A DNA stretch of 64,000 nucleotides from Hyphomicrobiales bacterium (GTDB taxonomy: Bacteria; Pseudomonadota; Alphaproteobacteria; Rhizobiales; Rhizobiaceae), in the NCBI GenBank assembly GCA_900471485.1, contig UCEU01000033.1, positions 20,332-84,331 of the forward strand. The letters run 5' to 3'. Of the stretch, positions 33,473 to 40,302 are shown piece by piece. The position numbers and the translations under genes are program-made. Position 1 is the stretch's first letter, and each line of letters starts with the position of its first letter. The notes under the pieces were generated by a model, which had not been told where the DNA came from, ran no database searches, and worked only from the letters and a program-made list of their open reading frames with translations.

Positions 33473-33865
33473 CTAGTTGAGAACCCTCAACAGCCCGGGT
33501 GAATCAAGCGAGAAGGCGGGAATTTCGACATCGAAAATCTCGCCTTCGTTCGTTTCCATCTGGTAGTGGCCGAACATCAGGCCGGAAGGCGTGTCCAGCG
33601 GGCAGCCCGAGGAATATTCGTAGGTGTCGCCCGGCTCCAGCGTCGGCTGTTCGCCCACGACGCCGGCGCCCATCACTTCGTCGACGATGCCGTTCTGGTC
33701 GGTGATGTTCCAGTAGCGGTTCACCAGCTTCACGGTCATGTCGGAATTGTTGCTGATGACGATCTTGTAGCCCCAGACATAGCGGTCGTCTTCCGGATCG
33801 GATTGCTCCTCCAGATAAAAGGGCTCGACGACGACTTCAATCTCTCGTGTGAGGGCGCGGTACAT
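33473..33865 (-). CDS. apaG: ApaG protein
   Basis: A 130-residue ApaG/CorD domain protein of normal length, a fibronectin-III-like beta sandwich. Diagnostic stretches are YKIVISNNSDMTVKLVNRYWNITD, the GVVGEQPTLEPGDTYEYSSGCPLDTPSG loop and MFGHYQM. ApaG is linked to divalent cation and Ap4A phenotypes but its exact role is not settled. It is convergent with hslO, 21 bp apart. A TTGACC -35-like element lies upstream on the minus strand. Confidence 0.95.
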   Translation of the reverse strand: MYRALTREIEVVVEPFYLEEQSDPEDDRYVWGYKIVISNNSDMTVKLVNRYWNITDQNGIVDEVMGAGVVGEQPTLEPGDTYEYSSGCPLDTPSGLMFGHYQMETNEGEIFDVEIPAFSLDSPGLLRVLN

Positions 33866-34034
33866 GCCTACACCATAATAAAAATACGTTACTGGTATCT
33901 TATAAGAGGTAGATCAGGTCAATAAAGCCGGCTCGAATCGGCACTCAATTGGCTGCAATGATGAAATTTTCGCGTATTAAGGCTAATTTCAGACCAGTTT
34001 AACGCGAGTCGCGGGTAGTTTTGCGCGTATAAAT

Positions 34035-34064
34035 GCCGGTCGGATCGCGGACGACCCGACCGGC
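34035..34064 (-). terminator. Terminator of metZ
   Basis: A perfect 9-bp inverted repeat, GCCGGTCGG and CCGACCGGC, starting 9 bp past the metZ stop, then ATTTAT on the minus strand. The T-run is short, so efficiency is uncertain. Confidence 0.65.
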
Positions 34065-34073
34065 TAGTCTTGC

Positions 34074-35258
34074 TCAAGCCTTGATCTTCGACAGCGCGTG
34101 CGCGAAATCCTCGATCAGGTCGTCGGTATCCTCGATGCCGGCCGACAGGCGCACGGTCCCCGGCGAGATGCCGAGCTCGGCGCGTGCCTCGTCCGTCAGG
34201 TTCTTGTGCGTCGTGGTCGCCGGATGCGTGATCAGGCTCTTCGCGTCGCCGAGATTGTTTGAGATCTTGACGATATCAAGCGCGTTCTGCAGCGCGAACG
34301 CCGCTTCCTTGCCGCCCTTGAGCTCGATCGCCACCAGCGTCGAGCCGCCCCTCATCTGGCGGGCGACGATATCGGCCTGCGGATGGTCCTTGCGGCCCGG
34401 ATAAATGACCTTGGCGACCTGCTTCTGCTCGGCCAGGAAGTCGGCGATCTTGCTCGCGTTCTCGGTCTGCTGCTTGACACGCAGCGGTAGCGTCTCGAGG
34501 CCCTTGAGAAGCGTCCAGGAGGTGAAGGGAGACATCGCCGGACCGGTGTGGCGATAGTAGTCCTGCAGGTGCTCGGTTACCCACTCCTTGTCGGAAAGGA
34601 TGACGCCGCCCAGGCTGCGGCCCTGGCCGTCGATATGCTTGGTGGCAGAGTAGACGACGATATGGGCGCCGAGCTCCAGCGGCTTCTGGAAAATCGGCGT
34701 TGCGAACACGTTATCGACCACGACCTTGGCGCCGATCTGGTTGGCGAGCTTGGCGACACCGGCGATATCGACCACTTCGAGCGTCGGGTTCGTCGGGCTT
34801 TCGAGGAAGAATACCTTGGTGTTCGGGCGGATCGCCTTTTCCCAGTTCTCCAGGTGGCGGCCATCGACCAGCGTGCATTCGATGCCGTATTTCGGCGCCA
34901 GCGTCTCGACAACCCAGCGGCAGGAACCGAACAGCGCGCGCGCAGCAACGATGTGATCGCCTGCCTTCACCTGGCAGAGAATGGCGGCTGCGACTGCGGC
35001 CATGCCCGATGCGGTGGCGCGGGCTTCTTCCGCACCTTCCATGGCGCACATGCGCTTCTCGAACATGTCGTTGGTGGGGCTACCGTAGCGGGCGTAGATA
35101 TAGCCTTCGGTCTCACCCTTGAAGCGTGCCTCGGCCGCTTCCGCGCTGTCGTAGACGAAGCCCTGCGTCAGGTAGATCGCCTCGGAGGTTTCGCCATACT
35201 GCGAGCGCAGCGTTCCGCCGTGGACCAGTTGGGTTGCCGGGCGCCAGGTCTTGCTCAT
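34074..35258 (-). CDS. metZ: O-succinylhomoserine sulfhydrylase
   Basis: A 394-residue PLP enzyme of the Cys/Met metabolism family. The Schiff-base Lys lies in VYSATKHIDGQGRSLGG. The N-terminal YARYGSPTND and the SPTNPTLEVVDI stretch are typical. MetZ makes homocysteine from O-succinylhomoserine and sulfide. It is the only gene behind a SAM-II riboswitch, which fits methionine control and strengthens the MetZ over cystathionine lyase reading. The start codon is preceded by a weak site in AGTGGTGATTC. Confidence 0.95.
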   Translation of the reverse strand: MSKTWRPATQLVHGGTLRSQYGETSEAIYLTQGFVYDSAEAAEARFKGETEGYIYARYGSPTNDMFEKRMCAMEGAEEARATASGMAAVAAAILCQVKAGDHIVAARALFGSCRWVVETLAPKYGIECTLVDGRHLENWEKAIRPNTKVFFLESPTNPTLEVVDIAGVAKLANQIGAKVVVDNVFATPIFQKPLELGAHIVVYSATKHIDGQGRSLGGVILSDKEWVTEHLQDYYRHTGPAMSPFTSWTLLKGLETLPLRVKQQTENASKIADFLAEQKQVAKVIYPGRKDHPQADIVARQMRGGSTLVAIELKGGKEAAFALQNALDIVKISNNLGDAKSLITHPATTTHKNLTDEARAELGISPGTVRLSAGIEDTDDLIEDFAHALSKIKA

Positions 35259-35278
35259 GAATCACCACTTTCAAACAC

Positions 35279-35320
35279 AAAAAAACCGGCCGCGAATGCA
35301 GACCGGTTTCAACCCGGTCT
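35279..35320 (-). terminator. metZ leader attenuator: terminator and competing hairpin
   Basis: On the minus strand AAACCGG (35309-35303) pairs with CCGGTTT (35289-35283) and is followed by a run of seven T, a terminator. An upstream hairpin, AGACCGG (35320-35314) with CCGGTCT (35306-35300), uses the same CCGG, so the two cannot form together. It lies directly after the SAM-II aptamer. Confidence 0.75.
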
Positions 35321-35373
35321 ATTTAGCCACTTGTTTAACGTGGCTGCAAGCCGACCGGCCAAATCACCACGGG
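35321..35373 (-). ncRNA. SAM-II riboswitch aptamer
   Basis: The minus strand carries the SAM-II pattern in order: CGTGGTGATTTGGCC, then CGGCTTGCAGCCACG, then TTAAACAAGTGGCTAAA, forming the P1 helix and the H-type pseudoknot with GCTAAA at the end. SAM-II elements are found before metA, metX, metZ and metC genes of alpha-proteobacteria. It starts close to the predicted transcription start and ends next to the attenuator. Confidence 0.93.
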
Positions 35374-35381
35374 ATAAAGCT

Positions 35382-35410
35382 GCAATACTGCCGTTGCGTG
35401 CTTGCGTCAA
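35382..35410 (-). promoter_or_regulatory. Promoter of metZ leader
   Basis: On the minus strand TTGACG (35410-35405), a 17-bp spacer and TATTGC (35387-35382). Transcription would begin near 35375, a few bases before the aptamer, which supports the assignment. Confidence 0.65.
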
Positions 35411-35453
35411 TTCCTCGATTTTGGTTTTGTCTGCGGCAAATTATGGATGGGGC

Positions 35454-36548
35454 ATGATGGCTCGCGAAACAGGAATATTGGCAGACCGCGCGATCGCTGC
35501 GTTGTTTGAAACGGGGCGGCTGATTTCCGAGCGCGATCTCGACAGCGACCAGATCCAACCGGCAAGCCTTGATCTGCGCCTCGGCGCCAAGGCATTCCGC
35601 GTCCGCGCCAGCTTCATGCCTGGCCCGAACAGCCTCGTTTCCGACAAGCTCGACCGCCTGAAGCTGCATGTCGTCGACCTCAGCGAGGGCGCGGTGCTGG
35701 AGACCGGCTGCGTCTATATCGTCCCTCTGATGGAGCGCCTCGATCTGCCGGCCGATATGTCGGCCTCGGCCAATCCGAAAAGCTCGACCGGCCGCCTCGA
35801 TATCTTCACCCGCGTCATCACCGATTACGCGCAGGAATTCGACAAGATCCCGGCAGGCTATTCCGGCCCGCTCTATCTCGAGATCTCGCCGCGCACCTTC
35901 CCGATTGTCGTGCGTCGCGGCTCGCGCTTGTCGCAGATCCGCTTCCGTGTCGGCCAGTCGCTCCTCGGCGAGCCGGAACTGCTGGCGCTGCACGATGCCG
36001 AGACGCTGGTGGCAAGCACGAAGCCGAACGTTTCCGGCGGCGGCATCGCGCTGTCGATCGACCTTGCCGGCGACAAGGACGGACTGATCGGCTATCGCGG
36101 CAAGCACCACACAGCCGTCGTCGACGTCGACAAGAAGGCCCAGCATGACATCTTCGATTTCTGGGAGCCGATCTACAGCCGTGGCCGCAACGAACTGATC
36201 CTCGATCCCGATGAATTCTACATCCTCGTCTCGCGCGAAGCGGTCCACGTGCCGCCGCACTACGCCGCCGAGATGACGCCGTTCGACCCGCTGGTCGGCG
36301 AATTCCGCGTCCACTACGCCGGCTTCTTCGACCCCGGCTTCGGCCACGCCCCCGCTGGCGGCCGCGGCAGCCGCGCCGTCCTCGAAGTTCGTAGCCACGA
36401 GGTTCCCTTCATTCTCGAAGACGGCCAGATCGTCGGCCGCCTGATCTACGAGCACATGCAGGAACACCCCGAAAGCCTCTACGGCACCGGCCTCGGCTCG
36501 AACTACCAGGCCCAGGGCCTGAAACTCTCCAAGCACTTCCGCGTCTGA
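35454..36548 (+). CDS. dcd: 2'-deoxycytidine 5'-triphosphate deaminase, long form
   Basis: A 364-residue protein starting at tandem ATGs (35454/35457) just behind GGATGGGG; the frame stays open upstream but that part is antisense to metZ. Common Dcd has about 190 residues; this is the alpha-proteobacterial double-length form with two dUTPase-like halves. IQPASLDLRLG near residue 35 and SASANPKSSTGRLDIF near residue 105 lie in the first half, EFYILVSREAVHVPPHYAAEM in the second. It deaminates dCTP to dUTP for thymidylate synthesis. Confidence 0.9.
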   Translation: MMARETGILADRAIAALFETGRLISERDLDSDQIQPASLDLRLGAKAFRVRASFMPGPNSLVSDKLDRLKLHVVDLSEGAVLETGCVYIVPLMERLDLPADMSASANPKSSTGRLDIFTRVITDYAQEFDKIPAGYSGPLYLEISPRTFPIVVRRGSRLSQIRFRVGQSLLGEPELLALHDAETLVASTKPNVSGGGIALSIDLAGDKDGLIGYRGKHHTAVVDVDKKAQHDIFDFWEPIYSRGRNELILDPDEFYILVSREAVHVPPHYAAEMTPFDPLVGEFRVHYAGFFDPGFGHAPAGGRGSRAVLEVRSHEVPFILEDGQIVGRLIYEHMQEHPESLYGTGLGSNYQAQGLKLSKHFRV

Positions 36549-36601
36549 CGCCTACGGGCCGCTTGACACCGGCTCCCATCTGTTGGAAATCTTTGCCCGA
36601 C

Positions 36602-36675
36602 GCGGGTGTAGCTCAATGGTAGAGCAGCAGCTTCCCAAGCTGAATACGAGGGTTCGATTCCCTTCACCCGCTCCA
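36602..36675 (+). tRNA. tRNA-Gly (anticodon CCC)
   Basis: A 74-nt tRNA with acceptor GCGGGTG/CACCCGC, D arm GCTCAATGGTAGAGC, anticodon loop TTCCCAA, T arm GGGTTCGATTCCC and an encoded CCA end. The 27-43 pair of the anticodon stem is a mismatch; the rest pairs well. Confidence 0.96.
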
Positions 36676-36794
36676 TATCTCTCGTTGTAAGAGCCGGTAA
36701 CAATTCATACCTAAGACATAGGTGACAACGCCGTGCCGAACGGGCTGCCGATGGCGGGCCATCGTTTTCCATCGCTTGGATATTTAGGCAATCA

Positions 36795-37445
36795 ATGAAG
36801 CATGCATATGTTTTGAGCTTTGGCGCAGAGGGAACGATGGCGCCTTTCGATTATGTTCCGCCAATTGAGGTGGTGCTTATCGCGCGGATCCTTCGCGATC
36901 TGGCAACCGAGGAAGAAATTCAATCGATTCCATCGTCGCAGAAGCTGGTAATGCAACATCCATTCCCGATCGGGCGCATACCGATTGCTTTCGGCTATTG
37001 GGAGAGCATAAGGCACATCAGCCCATTTCTAAAAAACTATATTGAAGCACTGGAGCCGGGCGTTCATCGCTTCCTTCCGATTCACATTGAAAGTGAAGTG
37101 CCGATCAATGGCTCCCTCGAACACGGCATACACTACATTCTTCTGCCACCGCCGTTGATCGATTGTGTTGTTGTCGAGGAAACGCGCTTTAAGAAAGGCT
37201 ATGGCCTTGAGGGCTGGGCAAAAGGCTTAAACGGCGTCGGCGGGGGCGGCTTGAGCGAAGGCGGTCCCTGCACTCTAAGAAGAGAAAGCATACACAGTAG
37301 GCACCTGTGGCGCACAAAACTGGGCAAGCGCTATTACACGATGGCATCCGACGAATTCTGGAGGGGCATCTGCCACGAGCCACACGCGTGGGGTGCGCGC
37401 ATTAAATGCACCATTTCCCCAAAGCACGACGTTCGGATCCATTAG
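36795..37445 (+). CDS. Imm11-like (DUF1629) orphan immunity protein
   Basis: A 216-residue protein of low GC content beside tRNA-Gly. The central stretch FLKNYIEALEPGVHRFLPI followed by HYILLPPPLIDCVVVEETRFK resembles the Imm11/DUF1629 family, whose members neutralise polymorphic toxins. The C-terminal third is Gly- and Arg-rich (LNGVGGGGLSEGG). No toxin gene is seen beside it. The GC shift, the tRNA neighbour and the lack of operon partners suggest acquisition by transfer. The family call rests on pattern memory. Confidence 0.55.
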   Translation: MKHAYVLSFGAEGTMAPFDYVPPIEVVLIARILRDLATEEEIQSIPSSQKLVMQHPFPIGRIPIAFGYWESIRHISPFLKNYIEALEPGVHRFLPIHIESEVPINGSLEHGIHYILLPPPLIDCVVVEETRFKKGYGLEGWAKGLNGVGGGGLSEGGPCTLRRESIHSRHLWRTKLGKRYYTMASDEFWRGICHEPHAWGARIKCTISPKHDVRIH

Positions 37446-37603
37446 TCGAAGCGTTTCAATGATTTATGTAAGCCGGTCGATCTGAACGCGTCAGGCGTTG
37501 CTAACCTTTCTCGAAGCACCTCAGCTCGGCAGACGGAGTGTTGGGGCGACGTTACTCCCCGAGTGACCAAGCAATATCGCCTTCGCCACCTCCCTTCGGA
37601 TAA

Positions 37604-37642
37604 TTGACAATCTTCTAATAAACATAGTTAATTTTTAACTAT
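37604..37642 (+). promoter_or_regulatory. Promoter overlapped by an inverted repeat, upstream of 62-aa gene
   Basis: TTGACA at 37604-37609 is followed, 14 bp on, by the perfect 8-bp inverted repeat ATAGTTAA-TTT-TTAACTAT (37624-37642), which would cover the -10 region. This suggests an operator over a promoter. The gap 37446-37708 holds nothing else I can support. Confidence 0.5.
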
Positions 37643-37708
37643 TCTCCGGTACCACGGAACGTAGACGGCCCCTTCGTCGTTGTCGGCATGATCAGGAGGA
37701 ATAGCAGC

Positions 37709-37897
37709 ATGCTTTTGAAGATTTTCACGGCAAAGAGCGAGATCCGGGATTTTGGCGATACCGGCACCTATGCGGATGGCTATTGCGCGCCCGAGACGAT
37801 GAATGCGCGGGCGAAGCGCGATGACGACCGGTCTTCCTATGAGCGCGATTACGGACGGTCGCGCAAGGTGGAAGAGATTCCGCTCGGCTTTGCCTGA
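37709..37897 (+). CDS. Small 62-residue hypothetical protein
   Basis: The ATG at 37709 is preceded by AGGAGGA at 9-10 nt, a near-ideal ribosome-binding site, and by a promoter-like element; a 39-bp terminator lies 92 bp downstream. The product is polar, with an acidic/basic second half (AKRDDDRSSYERDYGRSRK), no signal peptide and no membrane segment. I recognise no family. The expression signals make it likely to be real. Confidence 0.65.
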   Translation: MLLKIFTAKSEIRDFGDTGTYADGYCAPETMNARAKRDDDRSSYERDYGRSRKVEEIPLGFA

Positions 37898-37989
37898 TTG
37901 GATTTCATCTTGCAGTGCTCGCCGCCCCAGCCTTGTCGATGGGGCTGGTGGATTTGCGATGACACGCAACGTGGTGAATTCCGAGACTT

Positions 37990-38028
37990 AAACAGAAACG
38001 GGTGGCCTTGAGCCGCCCGTTTCTGTTT
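37990..38028. terminator. Long bidirectional terminator
   Basis: A 13-bp perfect inverted repeat (AAACAGAAACGGG / CCCGTTTCTGTTT), extendable inward through GGGTGGC/GCCGCCC, with a 5-nt loop. It lies between the 62-aa gene and the chemoreceptor gene and can serve both. Confidence 0.88.
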
Positions 38029-38045
38029 GTTGCAGTGTGACGGAC

Positions 38046-40070
38046 TCAGAATTCGGTCCAGTCCTCGTCCTTGTTGGCATTGGCGGGCTTTACATCCTTG
38101 CCGAACGCGCTGGCGAGCTTCTGGCCGAGAGCCAGTGCCGGCGACACCGTCGGGCGCGAGACCCCCGGCGTGGCGATGCGCACCGGCGCCTTACGGATGC
38201 TGACGGGCTTCGTCGCCGGGCGCGGGGAGGGAGCGGCCGGCGCAAGGTTCATCGGCCGGGCGCCGCCGCCCGTAGCGACGTTTTCGATCGCGCCGGACAG
38301 CTTGAACTGGTCGAGCAGGCCGTTCAGCGCTGCCGCTTCGGTCGCCAGCTTGTGGCTGGCGGCGGTGCTTTCCTCGACCATGGCGGCATTCTTCTGCGTG
38401 CCCTGGTCCATGGAGTTCACGGCCATGTTGATTTCCTGAAGTCCGATCGATTGCTCGCGTGCGGCCTCGGCGATGGCGTTGACGTGCCGGTTGACCTCCT
38501 GGACCTCCTCGACGATGGCATCGAGCGCCTTGCCGGTTTCGCCGACGAGCGCGACGCCGGCCTGCACATGGTCGCCGGAAGTGGTGATCAGCGACTTGAT
38601 CTCACGGGCGGCGGTTGCCGAACGCTGTGCGAGCTCGCGTACTTCCTGCGCAACGACGGCAAATCCCTTGCCGGCCTCACCGGCGCGTGCGGCCTCGACA
38701 CCCGCGTTCAGCGCAAGCAGGTTGGTCTGGAAGGCGATGTCGTCGATCACCCCGATGATGTTGCCGATCTCGGCGGAGGATTTCTCGATATGCTCCATCG
38801 CGCCGACGGTCTTGCGCACCACGAGGCCGGATTTCTCAGCGCCATCACGCATGTGAACAACCAGTTCGCGGGCTTCCTCGGCGCGCCTGGAGGCATCCTT
38901 CACGGTCGTGGTGATCTGTTCCAGCGCCGCCGCGGTCTCCTCGACGGACGCCGCCTGCTGCTCGGTACGCTTGGACAGCTCATCGGCCGAAGAGCGGATT
39001 TCGGCCGAACCGGCGCTGATCGCGCGCGCATTGGCGCCGACTGTCAGCATCGTTTCGTTCAGCCGGTGGATCGAATTGTTGAAGTCCAGGCGCAGGCTGT
39101 CGAGATCGCCGGTAAAGGCAACCTTGATCTCGGATGCCAGATCGCCGGAGGCGAGCCGGCGCAGGCCATCGCCCAGCGCGCTGACGGCACGCGAGAGATC
39201 GGCGGCTTCGGTTGCGCGCTGCGCTTCGTTCTCGCGCCGCTCGCTGTCGCTGATCGTCCGGTTCTTAACGGCCTCTTCTTCGAGGCGCGCGCGTTCGATC
39301 GCATTGTCGCGGAAGACCGCTACGGTGCCGGCCATCGCGCCGATCTCGTCGCGGCGGTCGAGCCCGTCGATCGCGCTGCCGGTGTCTCCATGGGCAAGCC
39401 CGGTCATGCGTTCGCGCAAGCGGGCCATCGGTCCGGCGATACCGGCCTGGGCGATCCAGACGCTGAGGCCGATCGCGCCGAGAACGGCGATGCCGATGAG
39501 GGCGAGGGAAAGCGTAATCCAGCCGTTGACCGTCTCCGAGACCGCGTCGCCGCCGTCGTTCAGCAGCGCCATCAGCGCGTCGTTGTTGGCGATCATCTTC
39601 GGCGTCACGGTACCGAGCTTGTTGTTGAGCAGGTTGGCCGCGAGTTGGGCTCCGGCGCTGTCTCCTGCCTTCGCAAGCTGGATCACGCGCGCCGAAAGCG
39701 CCTCCATCTCGTCGATGCCGGCGAGAATGTCGTCGATCGCGGGCTTACGGCTGGGAACCAGCGAGGCGGCCTGTTCAAGCCGCTCGCGCGCCTGCGGCAT
39801 CTTGCTGGGTGCGGCGATCGCGGCATTGAAGGCCGGCGTATCCGGCTTCAGCCCGGCGATCACGGTTGTCTGCAGCACGGCGGCCGTCGCCGATGCGCTG
39901 GCGCGCGATGCCTGCATGGCGGCAAGCGCCTCGTGATCGATGAAGGCGCTGTAGGTGGCGTCGGCCTGGCGCAGTTCGGTGATGAGCACAAGCATGCCCG
40001 CCACGGAGATGAGCCCGAGAAGGGCGACGACGGAGATGATCTTGGTGCGAATTCGAAGATGTTTCAGCAT
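38046..40070 (-). CDS. Methyl-accepting chemotaxis protein
   Basis: About 674 residues from the ATG at 40070 (MLKHLRIRTKIISVVALLG). A membrane segment near residues 10-30, a helical-bundle sensor region to about 185, a second membrane segment, HAMP around 215-265 and probably another helical linker, then the signalling domain with the conserved hairpin tip EVRELAQRS/VVAQEVRELA and IIGVIDDIAFQTNLLALNAGVEAARAGE. The C-terminus DEDWTEF resembles the CheR/CheB-binding tail. It stands alone, without che genes near. Confidence 0.94.
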   Translation of the reverse strand: MLKHLRIRTKIISVVALLGLISVAGMLVLITELRQADATYSAFIDHEALAAMQASRASASATAAVLQTTVIAGLKPDTPAFNAAIAAPSKMPQARERLEQAASLVPSRKPAIDDILAGIDEMEALSARVIQLAKAGDSAGAQLAANLLNNKLGTVTPKMIANNDALMALLNDGGDAVSETVNGWITLSLALIGIAVLGAIGLSVWIAQAGIAGPMARLRERMTGLAHGDTGSAIDGLDRRDEIGAMAGTVAVFRDNAIERARLEEEAVKNRTISDSERRENEAQRATEAADLSRAVSALGDGLRRLASGDLASEIKVAFTGDLDSLRLDFNNSIHRLNETMLTVGANARAISAGSAEIRSSADELSKRTEQQAASVEETAAALEQITTTVKDASRRAEEARELVVHMRDGAEKSGLVVRKTVGAMEHIEKSSAEIGNIIGVIDDIAFQTNLLALNAGVEAARAGEAGKGFAVVAQEVRELAQRSATAAREIKSLITTSGDHVQAGVALVGETGKALDAIVEEVQEVNRHVNAIAEAAREQSIGLQEINMAVNSMDQGTQKNAAMVEESTAASHKLATEAAALNGLLDQFKLSGAIENVATGGGARPMNLAPAAPSPRPATKPVSIRKAPVRIATPGVSRPTVSPALALGQKLASAFGKDVKPANANKDEDWTEF

Positions 40071-40302
40071 GAGTGTTCCAGTGGCGGCATCCGGCCGGCC
40101 GGGATCGGTCTTGAAGCATGGCATCACGCAGCGCGCGACAGGGCGGGAAATGCCTCGAAAGGCCCGACATATCGCGCATCATGCGTCCGGCGGGCGCCGC
40201 GTCGTCTTCGGGGAGTAGAAGAGGATATTGCTTAAGGCGAGCCTAACGCCAGCGCCTCTGCTCTTCAAAAATCTGTGGGTTTCGCGAAGCGTGCGAAAAG
40301 GT

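Noticed and set aside
34548..35453. Upstream extension of dCTP deaminase by about 300 codons
   Set aside because: This part is antisense to metZ and its riboswitch; the enzyme domain starts at the tandem ATGs at 35454.
36676..36794. Possible attachment site or integrase remnant next to tRNA-Gly
   Set aside because: I found no repeat of the tRNA 3' end downstream and no integrase gene.
38037..40235. A 732-codon open frame on the plus strand across the chemoreceptor gene
   Set aside because: It is the antisense shadow of the chemoreceptor; the product is Arg/Gly/Asp-rich with no domain, and the minus-strand frame has clear MCP motifs.
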